DNA of 64,000 bases from an uncultured Clostridia bacterium (GTDB taxonomy: Bacteria > Bacillota > Clostridia > TANB77 > CAG-508), in contig CAKPQL010000005.1 of the NCBI GenBank assembly GCA_934178555.1, forward strand, positions 8,336 to 72,335, in the 5' to 3' direction. Position 1 is the stretch's first letter, and every line of letters starts with the position of its first letter. Below are positions 45,529-54,746 of this stretch, in pieces. The notes beneath the pieces were generated by a model, which saw only the letters and a program-made list of their open reading frames with translations, was not told the DNA's origin and ran no database searches. The position numbers and the translations under genes are program-made.

Positions 45529-47313
45529 ATGGTGCGATATAGTGACGAATTAATTGATGAAATAAGAAATAGTAATGATATAGTAGATATAATATCACAA
45601 TATGTAGTATTAAAAAGAAGCGGTAGAAATTTTTTTGGATTGTGTCCATTCCACAAAGAAAAATCACCTTCTTTTTCTGTTTCTCCAGATAAGCAAATAT
45701 TTCATTGCTTTGGATGTGGAGCAGGTGGTAATGTAATACACTTTATTCAAAAAATAGAAAATATAGATTTTAGAGAAACTATAGAAATGCTTGCAGAAAG
45801 AGCAGGAATAATCTTACCTACAATAGAAAATTCTGCAGAAGATAAAAAACAATTTTTAAAGAAAAAAGTGTATGAAATAAATGAAAAAGCTGCTTTATTT
45901 TATCATGAAAATTTATATAAACCAACTTCAAAAGCTGCACAGGAATATATAAAGAAAAGAAAATTAGATAATAAAACATTAAAGTCATTTCAAATAGGAT
46001 ATTCAGGAAATTACAATGAATTATATACATATTTAAAACAGCAAGGTTATACGGATGAAGAGGTAGTTGCGTCAACACTTGTAGTAAGAAATGATAATGG
46101 TTCATATGTAGACAGATTTAGAAAGAGACTAATGATACCTATATTTGATGTAAGAAATAGAACAATTGCTTTTGGAGGAAGAGTATTAGATGATTCTTTA
46201 CCTAAATATATTAATTCACCAGAAAGTATAGTTTATAGTAAAGGAAGAAATTTATTTGCTTTAAATATTGCAAAAAATTCTAATCCACAAAAGCTCATAA
46301 TGGTAGAAGGGTATATGGATGCAATATCTCTATATCAAAGAGGCATAAATAATGTGGTTGCATCTTTAGGAACGGCACTTACAGAGGGACAAGCTAGATT
46401 GCTTAGAAAATATTGTGAAAAAGTTATTATTTCATATGATTCAGATGGAGCAGGACAAGCAGCAACTTTAAGAGGCTTGGAAATACTAAAAGCAATAGGG
46501 TGTGACGTAAGAATATTACAAATGGAAGGTGCAAAAGACCCAGACGAATATGTTATAAAATATGGAAGTGGTAGATTTAATTTATTAGTAGAAGAAGCAA
46601 TATCTTTAGTAGAGTTTAAGGTAAAAGTTTTGAAAAGACAGTTAGACATAAATAATACTAGCGATAAAATAAAATTTTTAAACGAAATCGCCAAAATATT
46701 AACAACAGTTGATAATGATATAGAAAAAGAAGTTTATATAGAAAAAATTTCTGAAGAATATAAAATATCAAAAGAAGCAATATATGCACAAATTAATAAA
46801 TTAAATTATGCTAACAATCAAGGGAAAAAAGTACTTGAAAGAAATTTTCAAGTAAAAGCGCAAGTAAAAAATGAACAAGAAACAGAAACTTTAGTAAAAA
46901 GAGAAAATATGATAATTGCACTTTTAATTAATGAAGGAAAAAGAGTATATGACCAAATAAAAGATGTAATATCTCCAGATGATTTAAAAAAAGAAGAAAA
47001 TAAAGCAATAATAAAAAAAATGTATGAAGAATATAAAAACGGAGATAGTAATATAAATAATATATTGGATTTATTTAATAATGATGAGAAAACAATAAAT
47101 TATATTACAGGTATAATGGCAACAGATTATGGAATTACAGATATAAATAAATCAATTAAAGACATAATACATATATATCAAAAAGATAAATTAACAGATA
47201 AAAAAAATCAAATAATAAAACAGCTTGAAGACAAGAATTTAAGTATAGAGGAAAAATCAAATTTAGAAAAACAATTAAGCAATATAATTATAGAGTTAGC
47301 AAGAGTTAAGTAA
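45529..47313 (+). CDS. dnaG: DNA primase
   Basis: 594 residues from ATG 45529 (AAAGAAAGG upstream). Zinc-binding Cys39, His42, Cys60, Cys63 in the N-terminal domain; Toprim domain with [11 protein letters not shown], then [12 protein letters not shown]-terminal helicase-binding region. Synthesises RNA primers at the fork. It precedes rpoD, the macromolecular synthesis operon arrangement. Confidence 0.95.
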   Translation: MVRYSDELIDEIRNSNDIVDIISQYVVLKRSGRNFFGLCPFHKEKSPSFSVSPDKQIFHCFGCGAGGNVIHFIQKIENIDFRETIEMLAERAGIILPTIENSAEDKKQFLKKKVYEINEKAALFYHENLYKPTSKAAQEYIKKRKLDNKTLKSFQIGYSGNYNELYTYLKQQGYTDEEVVASTLVVRNDNGSYVDRFRKRLMIPIFDVRNRTIAFGGRVLDDSLPKYINSPESIVYSKGRNLFALNIAKNSNPQKLIMVEGYMDAISLYQRGINNVVASLGTALTEGQARLLRKYCEKVIISYDSDGAGQAATLRGLEILKAIGCDVRILQMEGAKDPDEYVIKYGSGRFNLLVEEAISLVEFKVKVLKRQLDINNTSDKIKFLNEIAKILTTVDNDIEKEVYIEKISEEYKISKEAIYAQINKLNYANNQGKKVLERNFQVKAQVKNEQETETLVKRENMIIALLINEGKRVYDQIKDVISPDDLKKEENKAIIKKMYEEYKNGDSNINNILDLFNNDEKTINYITGIMATDYGITDINKSIKDIIHIYQKDKLTDKKNQIIKQLEDKNLSIEEKSNLEKQLSNIIIELARVK

Positions 47314-47336
47314 AATTGAAAGGAAAGGTGTTTACA

Positions 47337-48530
47337 ATGCCAAGAGCAAAAAAAGATGAAGTAGAAAATGTAAAAGAAGAGATAAAAAAACAGGCAAACG
47401 ATAATAAAACAAAAACTGAAAAAAGTAAGCAAAAAGTAGAAAAGAAAGTAGAAAAAATAGAAGATACAAATGAAAAAGTAAAAGAAATAGTAAAAAAAGC
47501 AAAGGAAAAAGGGCAAATAACTTATGGAGAATTAGCAAGTGAATTAGGTGATGCAAACCTAGAGCAGATTGATAAGGTGTTTGATGCTTTTGAAGAAATT
47601 GGTGTAGATGTATTAAAAGATGATATAGAAGAGCCTGATATAGAAGATTTAGAAAAAATTGAACCAGTTGAAGATATTGACTTAATGAATTTTGATGGAG
47701 TAAATGTTGATGATCCTGTTAGAATGTATTTAAGAGAAATAGGAAAAATACCATTATTAACATTTGAAGAAGAATTAGATTTAGCAAAGAGAATGTTAGC
47801 TGGAGACGAAGAAGCAAAACAAAAATTATGTGAATCAAACCTTAGATTGGTAGTAAGTATAGCTAAAAAATATGTTGGAAGAGGAATGCTTTTCTTAGAC
47901 TTAATTCAAGAAGGAAATATGGGATTGATTAAGGCTGTTGAGAAATTTGATTATACAAAAGGATATAAATTTAGTACTTATGCAACATGGTGGATTAGAC
48001 AAGCAATAACAAGAGCAATTGCGGATCAAGCAAGAACTATAAGAATACCAGTTCATATGGTTGAAACAATAAATAAACTAATACGTACATCTAGACATCT
48101 ATTACAACAATTAGGTAGAGAGCCATCTCCAGAAGAAATTGCTAAAGAAATGGATATAAGTGTAGAAAAAGTTATGGAAATACAGAAAATAGCACAAGAT
48201 CCAGTATCACTTGAAACACCTATAGGAGAAGAAGATGATAGCCATTTAGGAGATTTTATACAAGATGATGATTCACCAGCACCACATGATTCAGCAGCAT
48301 ACACACTATTAAAGGAACAATTAGAAGAAGTTATGGAAACATTAACACCAAGAGAGGCAAAAGTATTAAAATTGAGATTTGGTTTAGAAGATGGAAAAGC
48401 TAGAACATTAGAAGAAGTTGGAAAAGAATTTATGGTAACACGTGAGAGAATAAGACAAATAGAAGCAAAAGCATTAAGAAAATTAAGACATCCAAGTAGA
48501 AGCAAAAAGTTAAAAGATTATATGAATTAA
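47337..48530 (+). CDS. rpoD: RNA polymerase primary sigma factor
   Basis: 397 residues from ATG 47337, after GGAAAGG; an upstream TTG is unlikely. Lys-rich start, region 1.1-like segment ([12 protein letters not shown]), region 1.2 ([16 protein letters not shown]), region 2 ([31 protein letters not shown]), region 3 and region 4 with [20 protein letters not shown]. Housekeeping sigma factor recognising the TTGACA/TATAAT promoters seen here. Follows dnaG. Confidence 0.96.
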   Translation: MPRAKKDEVENVKEEIKKQANDNKTKTEKSKQKVEKKVEKIEDTNEKVKEIVKKAKEKGQITYGELASELGDANLEQIDKVFDAFEEIGVDVLKDDIEEPDIEDLEKIEPVEDIDLMNFDGVNVDDPVRMYLREIGKIPLLTFEEELDLAKRMLAGDEEAKQKLCESNLRLVVSIAKKYVGRGMLFLDLIQEGNMGLIKAVEKFDYTKGYKFSTYATWWIRQAITRAIADQARTIRIPVHMVETINKLIRTSRHLLQQLGREPSPEEIAKEMDISVEKVMEIQKIAQDPVSLETPIGEEDDSHLGDFIQDDDSPAPHDSAAYTLLKEQLEEVMETLTPREAKVLKLRFGLEDGKARTLEEVGKEFMVTRERIRQIEAKALRKLRHPSRSKKLKDYMN

Positions 48531-48534
48531 TATG

Positions 48535-48580
48535 AATTAGGCATAATCGGAATTGTTTTTGAATTATGCCTAATTTTTAA
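48535..48580 (+). terminator. Terminator after rpoD
   Basis: AATTAGGCATAAT / ATTATGCCTAATT perfect 13-base stem (48535-48547 with 48563-48575) then TTTAA. Confidence 0.8.
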
Positions 48581-48696
48581 TTGTATGAAATAAAGAAAAT
48601 TATTATTTAATTGCCACAAAATACCAATTAAGATTAAAAAATATATTGCAAACACTTGATTTTTCTAATAAAAAATGCTAAAATAAAATTGTATTA

Positions 48697-49053
48697 TTGA
48701 AAAGAGAGGTGAAATTCTTAAAGAAATTTAAGAAGAATAATATGGAACAAATAAAAGAAAAAGGATTTTTTAGAAAAATTATAGAATGGTTAAATAGAGT
48801 AGACGAAGAAGAAGTAAATGATAGTGGGGATATAAACGAAAAAGCATTTGCAGGAGAAGATGCACAAATTTTAGAAGCATTAAAAAAACAAACTGAAAAG
48901 ATAGATAGTATGGGAAATACAATGTTTATTGACAGAGGAAAACGAAGAGAGAATACAGTAACAGGAATGAAAGCTAAAGTAGAAACTCCATCAATGAATA
49001 AAAAAGTAGTAAGAAACAAAGAATATGAACAAGAATATGAACAAGAGCAATAA
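48697..49053 (+). CDS. Uncharacterised charged protein
   Basis: Up to 118 residues; start uncertain between TTG 48697, GTG 48709 and ATG 48742. The middle has WLNRVDEEEVNDSGDINEKAF and the C-terminus a direct repeat EYEQEYEQEQ. No membrane segment or known family. A terminator follows at once. Confidence 0.55.
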   Translation: MKREVKFLKKFKKNNMEQIKEKGFFRKIIEWLNRVDEEEVNDSGDINEKAFAGEDAQILEALKKQTEKIDSMGNTMFIDRGKRRENTVTGMKAKVETPSMNKKVVRNKEYEQEYEQEQ

Positions 49054-49081
49054 AACACATGAAAATGTGTTTTATTTTTTT
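49052..49081 (+). terminator. Rho-independent terminator
   Basis: AAAACACAT / ATGTGTTTT stem with GAAA loop, then ATTTTTTT; the left arm overlaps the preceding stop. Confidence 0.88.
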
Positions 49082-49108
49082 GACATATTAAAATTTTTGT
49101 GTTACTAT
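49080..49108 (+). promoter_or_regulatory. sigma-A type promoter
   Basis: TTGACA (49080-49085), 17-base spacer, TACTAT (49103-49108), reading into the 46-residue gene and perhaps the tRNA. Confidence 0.6.
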
Positions 49109-49169
49109 AAGAAAAATGTATTTTTTAAAATATGATGTTAATAATATTAACAGAAAAAGAGAGGTTGTT

Positions 49170-49310
49170 ATGGAAAAGAATATAAAAGTAGTTAATGGAG
49201 ATGGGTCTGATTTAAAAATATCACCAGTATACGAGCACTTAAATTCTGCAAAGCCAAAGACAAACAAAGAAAAGAAGAACATAGTAATACCAGAAGAAAA
49301 GAAAAAATAA
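49170..49310 (+). CDS. 46-residue hypothetical protein
   Basis: Starts at ATG 49170 after AGAGAGG. Hydrophilic, Lys-rich C-terminus (PEEKKK). No family recognised. It lies between a terminator and the tRNA gene. Confidence 0.5.
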   Translation: MEKNIKVVNGDGSDLKISPVYEHLNSAKPKTNKEKKNIVIPEEKKK

Positions 49311-49403
49311 ATGCAAGCAATTGCACATAAACAAAAAATTACAAAAACAGTTGACAAACTAAAAAAAAATTATTATAATAGATAAGTATTTTAAATAACA
49401 TAT

Positions 49404-49480
49404 GGCGAAGTAGCTCAGTTGGCTAGAGCACTTGGTTCATACCCAAGGTGTCGAGAGTTCGAATCTCCCCTTCGCTACCA
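49404..49480 (+). tRNA. tRNA-Met (anticodon CAT), CCA encoded
   Basis: Complete 77-base cloverleaf: acceptor GGCGAAG with CTTCGCT (first pair G-U), D-arm GCTC/GAGC, anticodon stem CTTGG/CCAAG with loop TTCATAC, TTCGAAT T-loop, A73 and encoded CCA. The T-stem GAGAG/CTCCC has one A-C mismatch. Elongator Met is most likely; a CAT tRNA-Ile2 cannot be excluded by the anticodon alone. Confidence 0.92.
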
Positions 49481-49498
49481 AAATTTATAAAATGGCTA

Positions 49499-49540
49499 AA
49501 AATAGCGTATTTCAACAAATTTGAGATACGCTATTTTTTA
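49499..49540 (+). terminator. Terminator after tRNA-Met
   Basis: AAAATAGCGTAT / ATACGCTATTTT perfect 12-base stem with a 15-base loop, then T-run. Confidence 0.85.
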
Positions 49541-49604
49541 TATTTAGTATATATAATTTAAGAAAAATGTTAGAATAAAGAATATGTGAAAATCCAAAAA
49601 AGTA

Positions 49605-49633
49605 TTGATATATGCAAGTATTTTGCATATAAT
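49605..49633 (+). promoter_or_regulatory. sigma-A type promoter of the spoIIID-like gene
   Basis: TTGATA (49605-49610), 17-base spacer, TATAAT (49628-49633). Mother-cell sigma-E control would be usual for spoIIID; this looks like a vegetative promoter. Confidence 0.55.
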
Positions 49634-49681
49634 ATAATATATAAGTTATAGTGTTACCGTTTTATAGAAAGGATGAAGATA

Positions 49682-49939
49682 ATGGGCAATAGGATTAGTA
49701 CGGAACAGGAAAAAATATCAATTGCTGAAAAGTATTTGTTATATGGTACTTTTCGGAAGGTAGCAGAATATTGTGAGTGGAGTAAATCGACAGTTCATAA
49801 AGTCGTTAATGAGTTTATTAAAAATGGCGAATTTTATGACACGGATTCCTTGAAAAAACTTATTGAAAAAAATAAGGAGGAAAGAGCAATAAGAGGTGGA
49901 GAAGCTACTGCCAAAAAGTTGAAAAAGATCAAAAAGTGA
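49682..49939 (+). CDS. SpoIIID-like transcription regulator
   Basis: 85 residues from ATG 49682 (AAGG nine bases upstream). Helix-turn-helix at about 24-43 with WSKSTVHKVVNEF, matching the SpoIIID SKSTVHKD signature, and IRGGEATAKKLK near the end as in SpoIIID. In spore-formers it adjusts mother-cell gene expression. Codon 25 is CGG followed by A; the aligned residue in SpoIIID is Arg (TVR), and a +1 shift would hit a stop three codons on, so CGG should be read as Arg here. Base composition is higher than neighbours. Confidence 0.8.
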   Translation: MGNRISTEQEKISIAEKYLLYGTFRKVAEYCEWSKSTVHKVVNEFIKNGEFYDTDSLKKLIEKNKEERAIRGGEATAKKLKKIKK

Positions 49940-49965
49940 GATTAAACCCTGTAAAAACACAAGCA

Positions 49966-49993
49966 AAGCACCTATATTTAGGTGCTTATTTTT
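49966..49993. terminator. Bidirectional terminator
   Basis: AAGCACCT / AGGTGCTT stem with ATATTT loop, followed by ATTTTT; shared by the spoIIID-like gene and the convergent 55-residue gene. Confidence 0.8.
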
Positions 49994-50159
49994 AAGTATT
50001 CTTTCCATAAAGTTTTTCATATTCTTTACATTTAATTTTATAATCCAATTGTTGAGTTAAATATCTATAATACATATAACCTTGTTCATATTGTAACATT
50101 GGATTAAGTACAGGGTCGCTTTCAAAGTTCATTCCATATACATCACAATCTCTATCCAT
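49992..50159 (-). CDS. Small Tyr-rich protein, possible coat-associated
   Basis: 55 residues from the ATG at 50159 with ATGGAGG as ribosome site. Sequence is Tyr/Gln/Lys rich (QYEQGYMYYRYL, then YEKLYGKN). It resembles small clostridial coat-type proteins in composition only. It converges on the spoIIID-like gene. Confidence 0.5.
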   Translation of the reverse strand: MDRDCDVYGMNFESDPVLNPMLQYEQGYMYYRYLTQQLDYKIKCKEYEKLYGKNT

Positions 50160-50290
50160 AAAAACCTCCATATAAAAATAATTAATATAATAAAATATAT
50201 GTAAAAAAAAGCTAAAAATGCATAAAAACAAATTAAAAGAAGAAAATACATTTAAGGCAAATGTTTTGTTTAGAATTATGAGTTAAAATA

Positions 50291-50319
50291 TTGTGAATAA
50301 AAAATACTTATGATATAAT
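50291..50319 (+). promoter_or_regulatory. sigma-A type promoter of the M18 peptidase
   Basis: TTGTGA (50291-50296), 17-base spacer, TATAAT (50314-50319). Confidence 0.65.
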
Positions 50320-50351
50320 TCTAAAAGATACAAAAGAGAGGGGTAAAAATT

Positions 50352-51761
50352 ATGAGTGAAAAAACAGAAGGAGAAAAATTAAAAGAAGAGCTATTTAATA
50401 GCAAAAAAAATGGTTGGGAAGTAGCAACAGAAGAGGAAAAACAAAATATATTTAAGTTTTGTGACGAGTATATGTACTTCTTAAATAGAGCAAAAACAGA
50501 AAGAGAAGCAGTTGAATTTTCAACAGATATTTTAAGAAAAAACAATTTTAAAAACATAGAAGAAGTAGATTCATTAAATCCAGGAGACAGAATTTATTAT
50601 ATAAATAGAGAAAAAAATGTATATGTTGCAGTAATGGGAAAAAGACCATTAGAAGATGGAATAAACATAGTAGGGGCACATATTGATTCACCAAGATTAG
50701 ATTTAAAGCCAAATCCTCTTTATGAAGATACAGGATTTGCATATTTAAAAACACATTATTATGGTGGTATAAAAAAATATCAATGGACAACAATACCTCT
50801 TGCAATTCATGGAGTTATAGTAAAGGCAAATGGAGAGAAAGTTAAAATAAATATAGGTGAGGATGAGTCAGAACCAATATTTACAATAACAGATTTATTA
50901 CCACATTTAGCACAAGAACAAATGGAGAAAAAACTAAAAAATGGAATAGACGGAGAAGCCTTAAATCTTCTTATTGGAAGTATACCATATAATGATGAGA
51001 AAATTTCAGAAAAAGTAAAACTAAATATACTAAATATATTAAATCAAAAATATGGAATAAAAGAGGTTGATTTCTTAAGTTCAGAAATAGAATTAGTACC
51101 AGCATTTAAAGCGAGAAGTTTAGGATTTGATTCTAGCATGGTTGCATCTTATGGACAAGATGATAGAGTATGTGCATATACTTCATTAAGAGCAATACTA
51201 GATGTAGAAGTACCAGAAAAAACAGCAATTTGTATATTAGCAGATAAAGAAGAAATAGGAAGTGTTGGAAATACAGGAATGGAAGCAAATGTATTTGATA
51301 CATTTGTTGCAGAAATGTTGAACAAAACAGGACAAAATAAGGCTAATTTATTAGATAAGGTATTTTGTAATTCCAAAATGTTATCTGCTGACGTTGATGC
51401 TGGATTAGATCCAATATATGCTTCTGTATCAGAGAAGAATAATTCATCAATGCTAGGAAAAGGTATTGGAATATGTAAATATACAGGTTCAAGAGGAAAA
51501 TCAGGAGCTTCAGATGCAAATGCAGAATATGTAGCAGAAGTAAGGAAGATGCTAGAAGAAAATAATATATTATATCAAATATCAGAACTAGGAAAAGTAG
51601 ATGTAGGCGGAGGCGGAACAATAGCCTATATATTTGCTAACAAAGGAATAGATGTAATAGATTGTGGTGTTCCAGTATTATCAATGCATGCACCATATGA
51701 GGTTACAAGCAAATATGATGTTTATTCAGCTTATAAAACTTATAGAGTATTTTTTAAATAA
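50352..51761 (+). CDS. M18-family aminopeptidase
   Basis: 469 residues of a dinuclear zinc aminopeptidase: GAHIDSPRLDLK, DDRVCAYTS, DKEEIGSVGNTGMEA and the C-terminal HAPYEVTSKYD. Cytosolic peptide turnover; the usual preference of the family is for acidic or hydrophobic N-terminal residues. Own promoter; RBS AGAGAGGGG. Confidence 0.92.
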   Translation: MSEKTEGEKLKEELFNSKKNGWEVATEEEKQNIFKFCDEYMYFLNRAKTEREAVEFSTDILRKNNFKNIEEVDSLNPGDRIYYINREKNVYVAVMGKRPLEDGINIVGAHIDSPRLDLKPNPLYEDTGFAYLKTHYYGGIKKYQWTTIPLAIHGVIVKANGEKVKINIGEDESEPIFTITDLLPHLAQEQMEKKLKNGIDGEALNLLIGSIPYNDEKISEKVKLNILNILNQKYGIKEVDFLSSEIELVPAFKARSLGFDSSMVASYGQDDRVCAYTSLRAILDVEVPEKTAICILADKEEIGSVGNTGMEANVFDTFVAEMLNKTGQNKANLLDKVFCNSKMLSADVDAGLDPIYASVSEKNNSSMLGKGIGICKYTGSRGKSGASDANAEYVAEVRKMLEENNILYQISELGKVDVGGGGTIAYIFANKGIDVIDCGVPVLSMHAPYEVTSKYDVYSAYKTYRVFFK

Positions 51762-51913
51762 ATTGTGTACAAAATATATAATTAAAATAATATAAAATAA
51801 AAAAGTTCATTCAAATTACTTTTAATTCGCTTTTATATTTTAATATTATTTTAATTATTATTATAAAATTACCTATTTTAAAGGGGGATTATAGCAAAAA
51901 AAGGAGAAACAAA
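51762..51913 (+). other. Intergenic region
   Basis: AT-rich, no gene. A segment near 51810-51845 resembles 16270-16305. The ribosome site AAAAGGAG precedes the next gene. Confidence 0.5.
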
Positions 51914-53161
51914 ATGGAAAATATAGCAGAAATACTAGAAATAGCAAAAAAATGTTTAAATTGTAAACACAAACCTTGCCAAAATGCATGCCCAATGAAA
52001 ACGAGAGTTCCAGATTTTATAGCAAAAGTAAAGGAAGAAAATTTTAAAGAAGCATATGATATATTGCTAGAAAATAATATTTTTAGTAATATATGTAGCA
52101 CAATATGCCCACAAGAGAAACAATGTGAAGGTAGTTGTGTAAGAGGAATAAAAGGGGAACCTATGCCAATAGGCAGACTAGAAAAATTTGTTAATGAATG
52201 GGCAAAGGAAAATGAATATACATATAAAATGAAAAAAATAGAGAAAAACTCATTAAAAAAGGTAGCAATAATTGGTTCAGGTCCTGCTAGTATTTCGTGT
52301 GCAATAGAACTTGCAAGAAGAGGAATTAAATCAATAATATTAGAAAAAGATAAAAGTTTTGGTGGAATATTAAGATATGGAATTCCAGATTTTAGATTAA
52401 ACAAAGCTACAATAGACAACATAATTGATACAGCAAGAGATATGGGAATAGAGATGAAAGCAAATGTAGAATTTGGTAAAGATATATTTTTACCAAAATT
52501 ACAAAAAGAATATGATGCAATATTTTTAGGGATAGGTGCACAGATTCCAAGTATATATAAGATGTCAGAAGAAGAATACAATTCTATATACAAATCAGAT
52601 TATTTCTTAAAAAGATATAACGAAGGAAATTATATAAAAAATCTAGGTATAACAGTTGTAATAGGTGGAGGAAATGTTGCAATGGATTGCTCAAGAACTG
52701 CTGTAAAAATGGGCGCTGAAAAAGTATACGTCTTATACAGAAGAGCAAGAGAAAATATGCCAGCGCGTGATAGAGAAATAGAAGAAGCAATGGAAGATGG
52801 AGTAGAGTTTAACTATCTAACAAAAGTAGTAAAGGCATTTGGAGAAAATGGAAATTTGACAGAGATAGAATGTATAAAAACAGTAGTAGAAGATGGAAAA
52901 GCAGTTGATATAGAGGAAAGTAATTTTAAATTGAAAGTAGATACAGTAGTGTTTGCTATAGGGCTTACTCCAAATGCAAAACTATTAGAAGAACAAGGAA
53001 TTGAATTAGAAAGAGGCTTAGCAAAAATAAATGAGGATGGAATGACTAATATAGATGGAGTTTTTGCAGGAGGAGATGTGTCAGAAACAAAATCAAGCGT
53101 ATGTAGAGCAGTAGCAGCAGGAAGAAAAGCTGCAATAGGAATAGAGAAATATTTAAAATAA
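51914..53161 (+). CDS. GltD-like NAD(P)H-dependent flavin / Fe-S oxidoreductase
   Basis: 415 residues. N-terminal Fe-S domain with Cys-rich CLNCKHKPCQNACP and ICPQEKQCEGSC; FAD site IIGSGPASISCAIELARRG; NAD(P) site VIGGGNVAMDCSRTA; C-terminal GVFAGGDV. This is the glutamate-synthase small-subunit fold used in many electron-transfer enzymes. No large subunit (gltB) is adjacent, so it may act alone, for example as a ferredoxin-linked oxidoreductase like NfnB. RBS AAAAGGAG. Confidence 0.85.
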   Translation: MENIAEILEIAKKCLNCKHKPCQNACPMKTRVPDFIAKVKEENFKEAYDILLENNIFSNICSTICPQEKQCEGSCVRGIKGEPMPIGRLEKFVNEWAKENEYTYKMKKIEKNSLKKVAIIGSGPASISCAIELARRGIKSIILEKDKSFGGILRYGIPDFRLNKATIDNIIDTARDMGIEMKANVEFGKDIFLPKLQKEYDAIFLGIGAQIPSIYKMSEEEYNSIYKSDYFLKRYNEGNYIKNLGITVVIGGGNVAMDCSRTAVKMGAEKVYVLYRRARENMPARDREIEEAMEDGVEFNYLTKVVKAFGENGNLTEIECIKTVVEDGKAVDIEESNFKLKVDTVVFAIGLTPNAKLLEEQGIELERGLAKINEDGMTNIDGVFAGGDVSETKSSVCRAVAAGRKAAIGIEKYLK

Positions 53162-53174
53162 AGTATTACTCAAT

Positions 53175-53209
53175 AAAAATAGATAAATTAATAATTTATC
53201 TATTTTTAT
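53175..53209. terminator. Bidirectional terminator between GltD-like gene and ylbJ
   Basis: AAAAATAGATAAATT / AATTTATCTATTTTT perfect 15-base stem with AAT loop, T-runs on both sides. Confidence 0.8.
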
Positions 53210-53219
53210 CATATAGTTA

Positions 53220-54427
53220 TTAAAAATGCGTCCTTTTGGTATGATATTTTTGTAAAATAATAATAATACAAATTAATAAAAATCCTATGGCTATCCAGTT
53301 AAAATTCATATTAACTGGATGGCTTTTTTGTGTACTGTTAAAAACAGTAACTAAGTCTAAATTAAAGAAACTAACATATTTTAAAGCAATATATGTATAA
53401 AAAGCACTAAAGCATCCTTGTAAAAATTTACCTAGTAAATAAGGTTTAATAGAAATATCAGTTTTAGATATAATCCCTAAAACTTGTAATGCAACGGAAA
53501 TTCCACCAAATCCAAGTAGAAATGAGCATATAATGATATTTGTAGAAATATATTTTGTTGTAATTAAAGAAACATTTTTTACACCATTTGTAAGTTCTAT
53601 AATTCCACTAAAAAATGCAGGTACAAAACTATTATTAATATTAAGATAATTACAAATAGAATAAAATGGTACTGACAAAGTCTCTAAGATTTTTGTATGT
53701 TCTAATATAGAAACAATGACAGAGAATAGTACAACAAATCCACCAATCATAACAACATTTGAAATAGCACTAGAAATACTTCTTGAAAGAATTGTTCCTA
53801 AATTTGAAAAATTACATTCAATATCTTTTTCATTAAATGTGGTAGTATTTATATTCGATTTGGATTTATATGAGTGTGTTTTGTCTCCGTTCTGTATTCT
53901 TTTTCCAAAATCTAAAAACTATTCCTACACTAATGCAAGCCAAAATATGAGATATGAATAATAAAATTCCAGTACGAGTATCAAAAAATAGGCTTATACC
54001 AACAGTTCCAATAATAAAAAGTGGACCTGAATTATTGGTAAAAGCAACAAGTCTTTCTCCTTCTTCTTTTGTACAAATATCATTTTCTCTAAAATTAGTT
54101 ACAATTTTAGCTCCGATGGGATATCCACTAATAATTCCCATAATAAATGCAAAAGCACCTTCTCCAGGAACATTAAATATCGGTCTCATAAATTTATTTA
54201 ACGCTTTTCCCATAAGAGGAATAATACCAGTATAACTTAGTAATTCTGTAGCTATAAAAAATGGCAAGAGACTTGGTAAAACAGAATTAGCAAAAAGTGA
54301 TAATCCGAGATTTGGCAGCGGATAAATTACTTTTAGAAAAAATTACTAAAAGTATAGTAAACAAAACAAAAGTAATTGGTAGGATTAATTTTTTTAGTCT
54401 TATAAAAATAAAATTAGTCTTATTCAA
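53220..54427 (-). CDS. ylbJ: YlbJ-family sporulation membrane protein with two +1 frame breaks
   Basis: Three open frames form one protein. From TTG at 54427 (AGGTGAT upstream) the first frame gives a signal-like membrane segment up to AAKS, then an in-frame CGG followed by A. Skipping C gives GLSLFANSVLPSLLPFFIA, the conserved YlbJ start of the first domain, then RPIFNVPGEGAFAF, GYPIGAK and SFTNNSGP-like motifs. At codon 180 another CGG followed by A appears in a loop; skipping again reads through to MIGGFVVLFS and the second half. The corrected protein is 401 residues, close to Bacillus YlbJ (about 408). YlbJ is an integral membrane sporulation protein of the SpoVM-era coat programme; its biochemical role is unknown. 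Confidence 0.88.
53886..53889 (-). other. CGGA +1 frameshift site 2 in ylbJ
   Basis: Codon 180 is CGG (after GAA) followed by A. The zero frame ends ten residues or fewer later; the shifted frame opens the whole second half of the protein. Confidence 0.88.
54304..54307 (-). other. CGGA +1 frameshift site 1 in ylbJ
   Basis: Codon 41 is CGG (after TCT) followed by A. GGA supplies the conserved Gly of the GLSL motif; the zero frame stops five codons later. Confidence 0.9.
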
Positions 54428-54746
54428 AATATATCACCTAATGAAATATATATGAAGAAAACTGGAAATAATTCAAATAAAATTATTGTTTACAAAATAA
54501 TAAACTATAATATAATTTAACTAATTTATATAAAAAATATACTTATGAGTAAAATATTATTTTTACTATAATTAACATAAAATACTGGAAAAATATTGTA
54601 AAATGATATATAATAAATAATACTGTGTATAATTATTATATAGTTATTGTGCAATATTTTCTTATATTAGTTTGTACTAAAGCAAAATAGATTGTAATGT
54701 GTAGAAAAATATAATTGCACTTATTCTATATAAGAAAGGTAGAAAA
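54428..54746 (+). other. Intergenic region before mfd
   Basis: 319 bases, extremely AT-rich. Several promoter-like TTTACA / TATAAT combinations occur around 54490-54520 and 54600-54650, diverging between ylbJ and mfd. No RNA or small gene I can support; AAAGG precedes the mfd ATG. Confidence 0.5.

Noticed and set aside
16270..51845. Imperfect 30-base similarity between two intergenic regions as a mobile element
   Set aside because: Too short, AT-rich and with several differences; could be chance.
51889..52593. 234-codon minus-strand frame across the GltD-like gene
   Set aside because: Shadow of a clear flavoprotein gene.
53716..54235. Plus-strand frames opposite ylbJ
   Set aside because: ylbJ homology on the minus strand explains this region.
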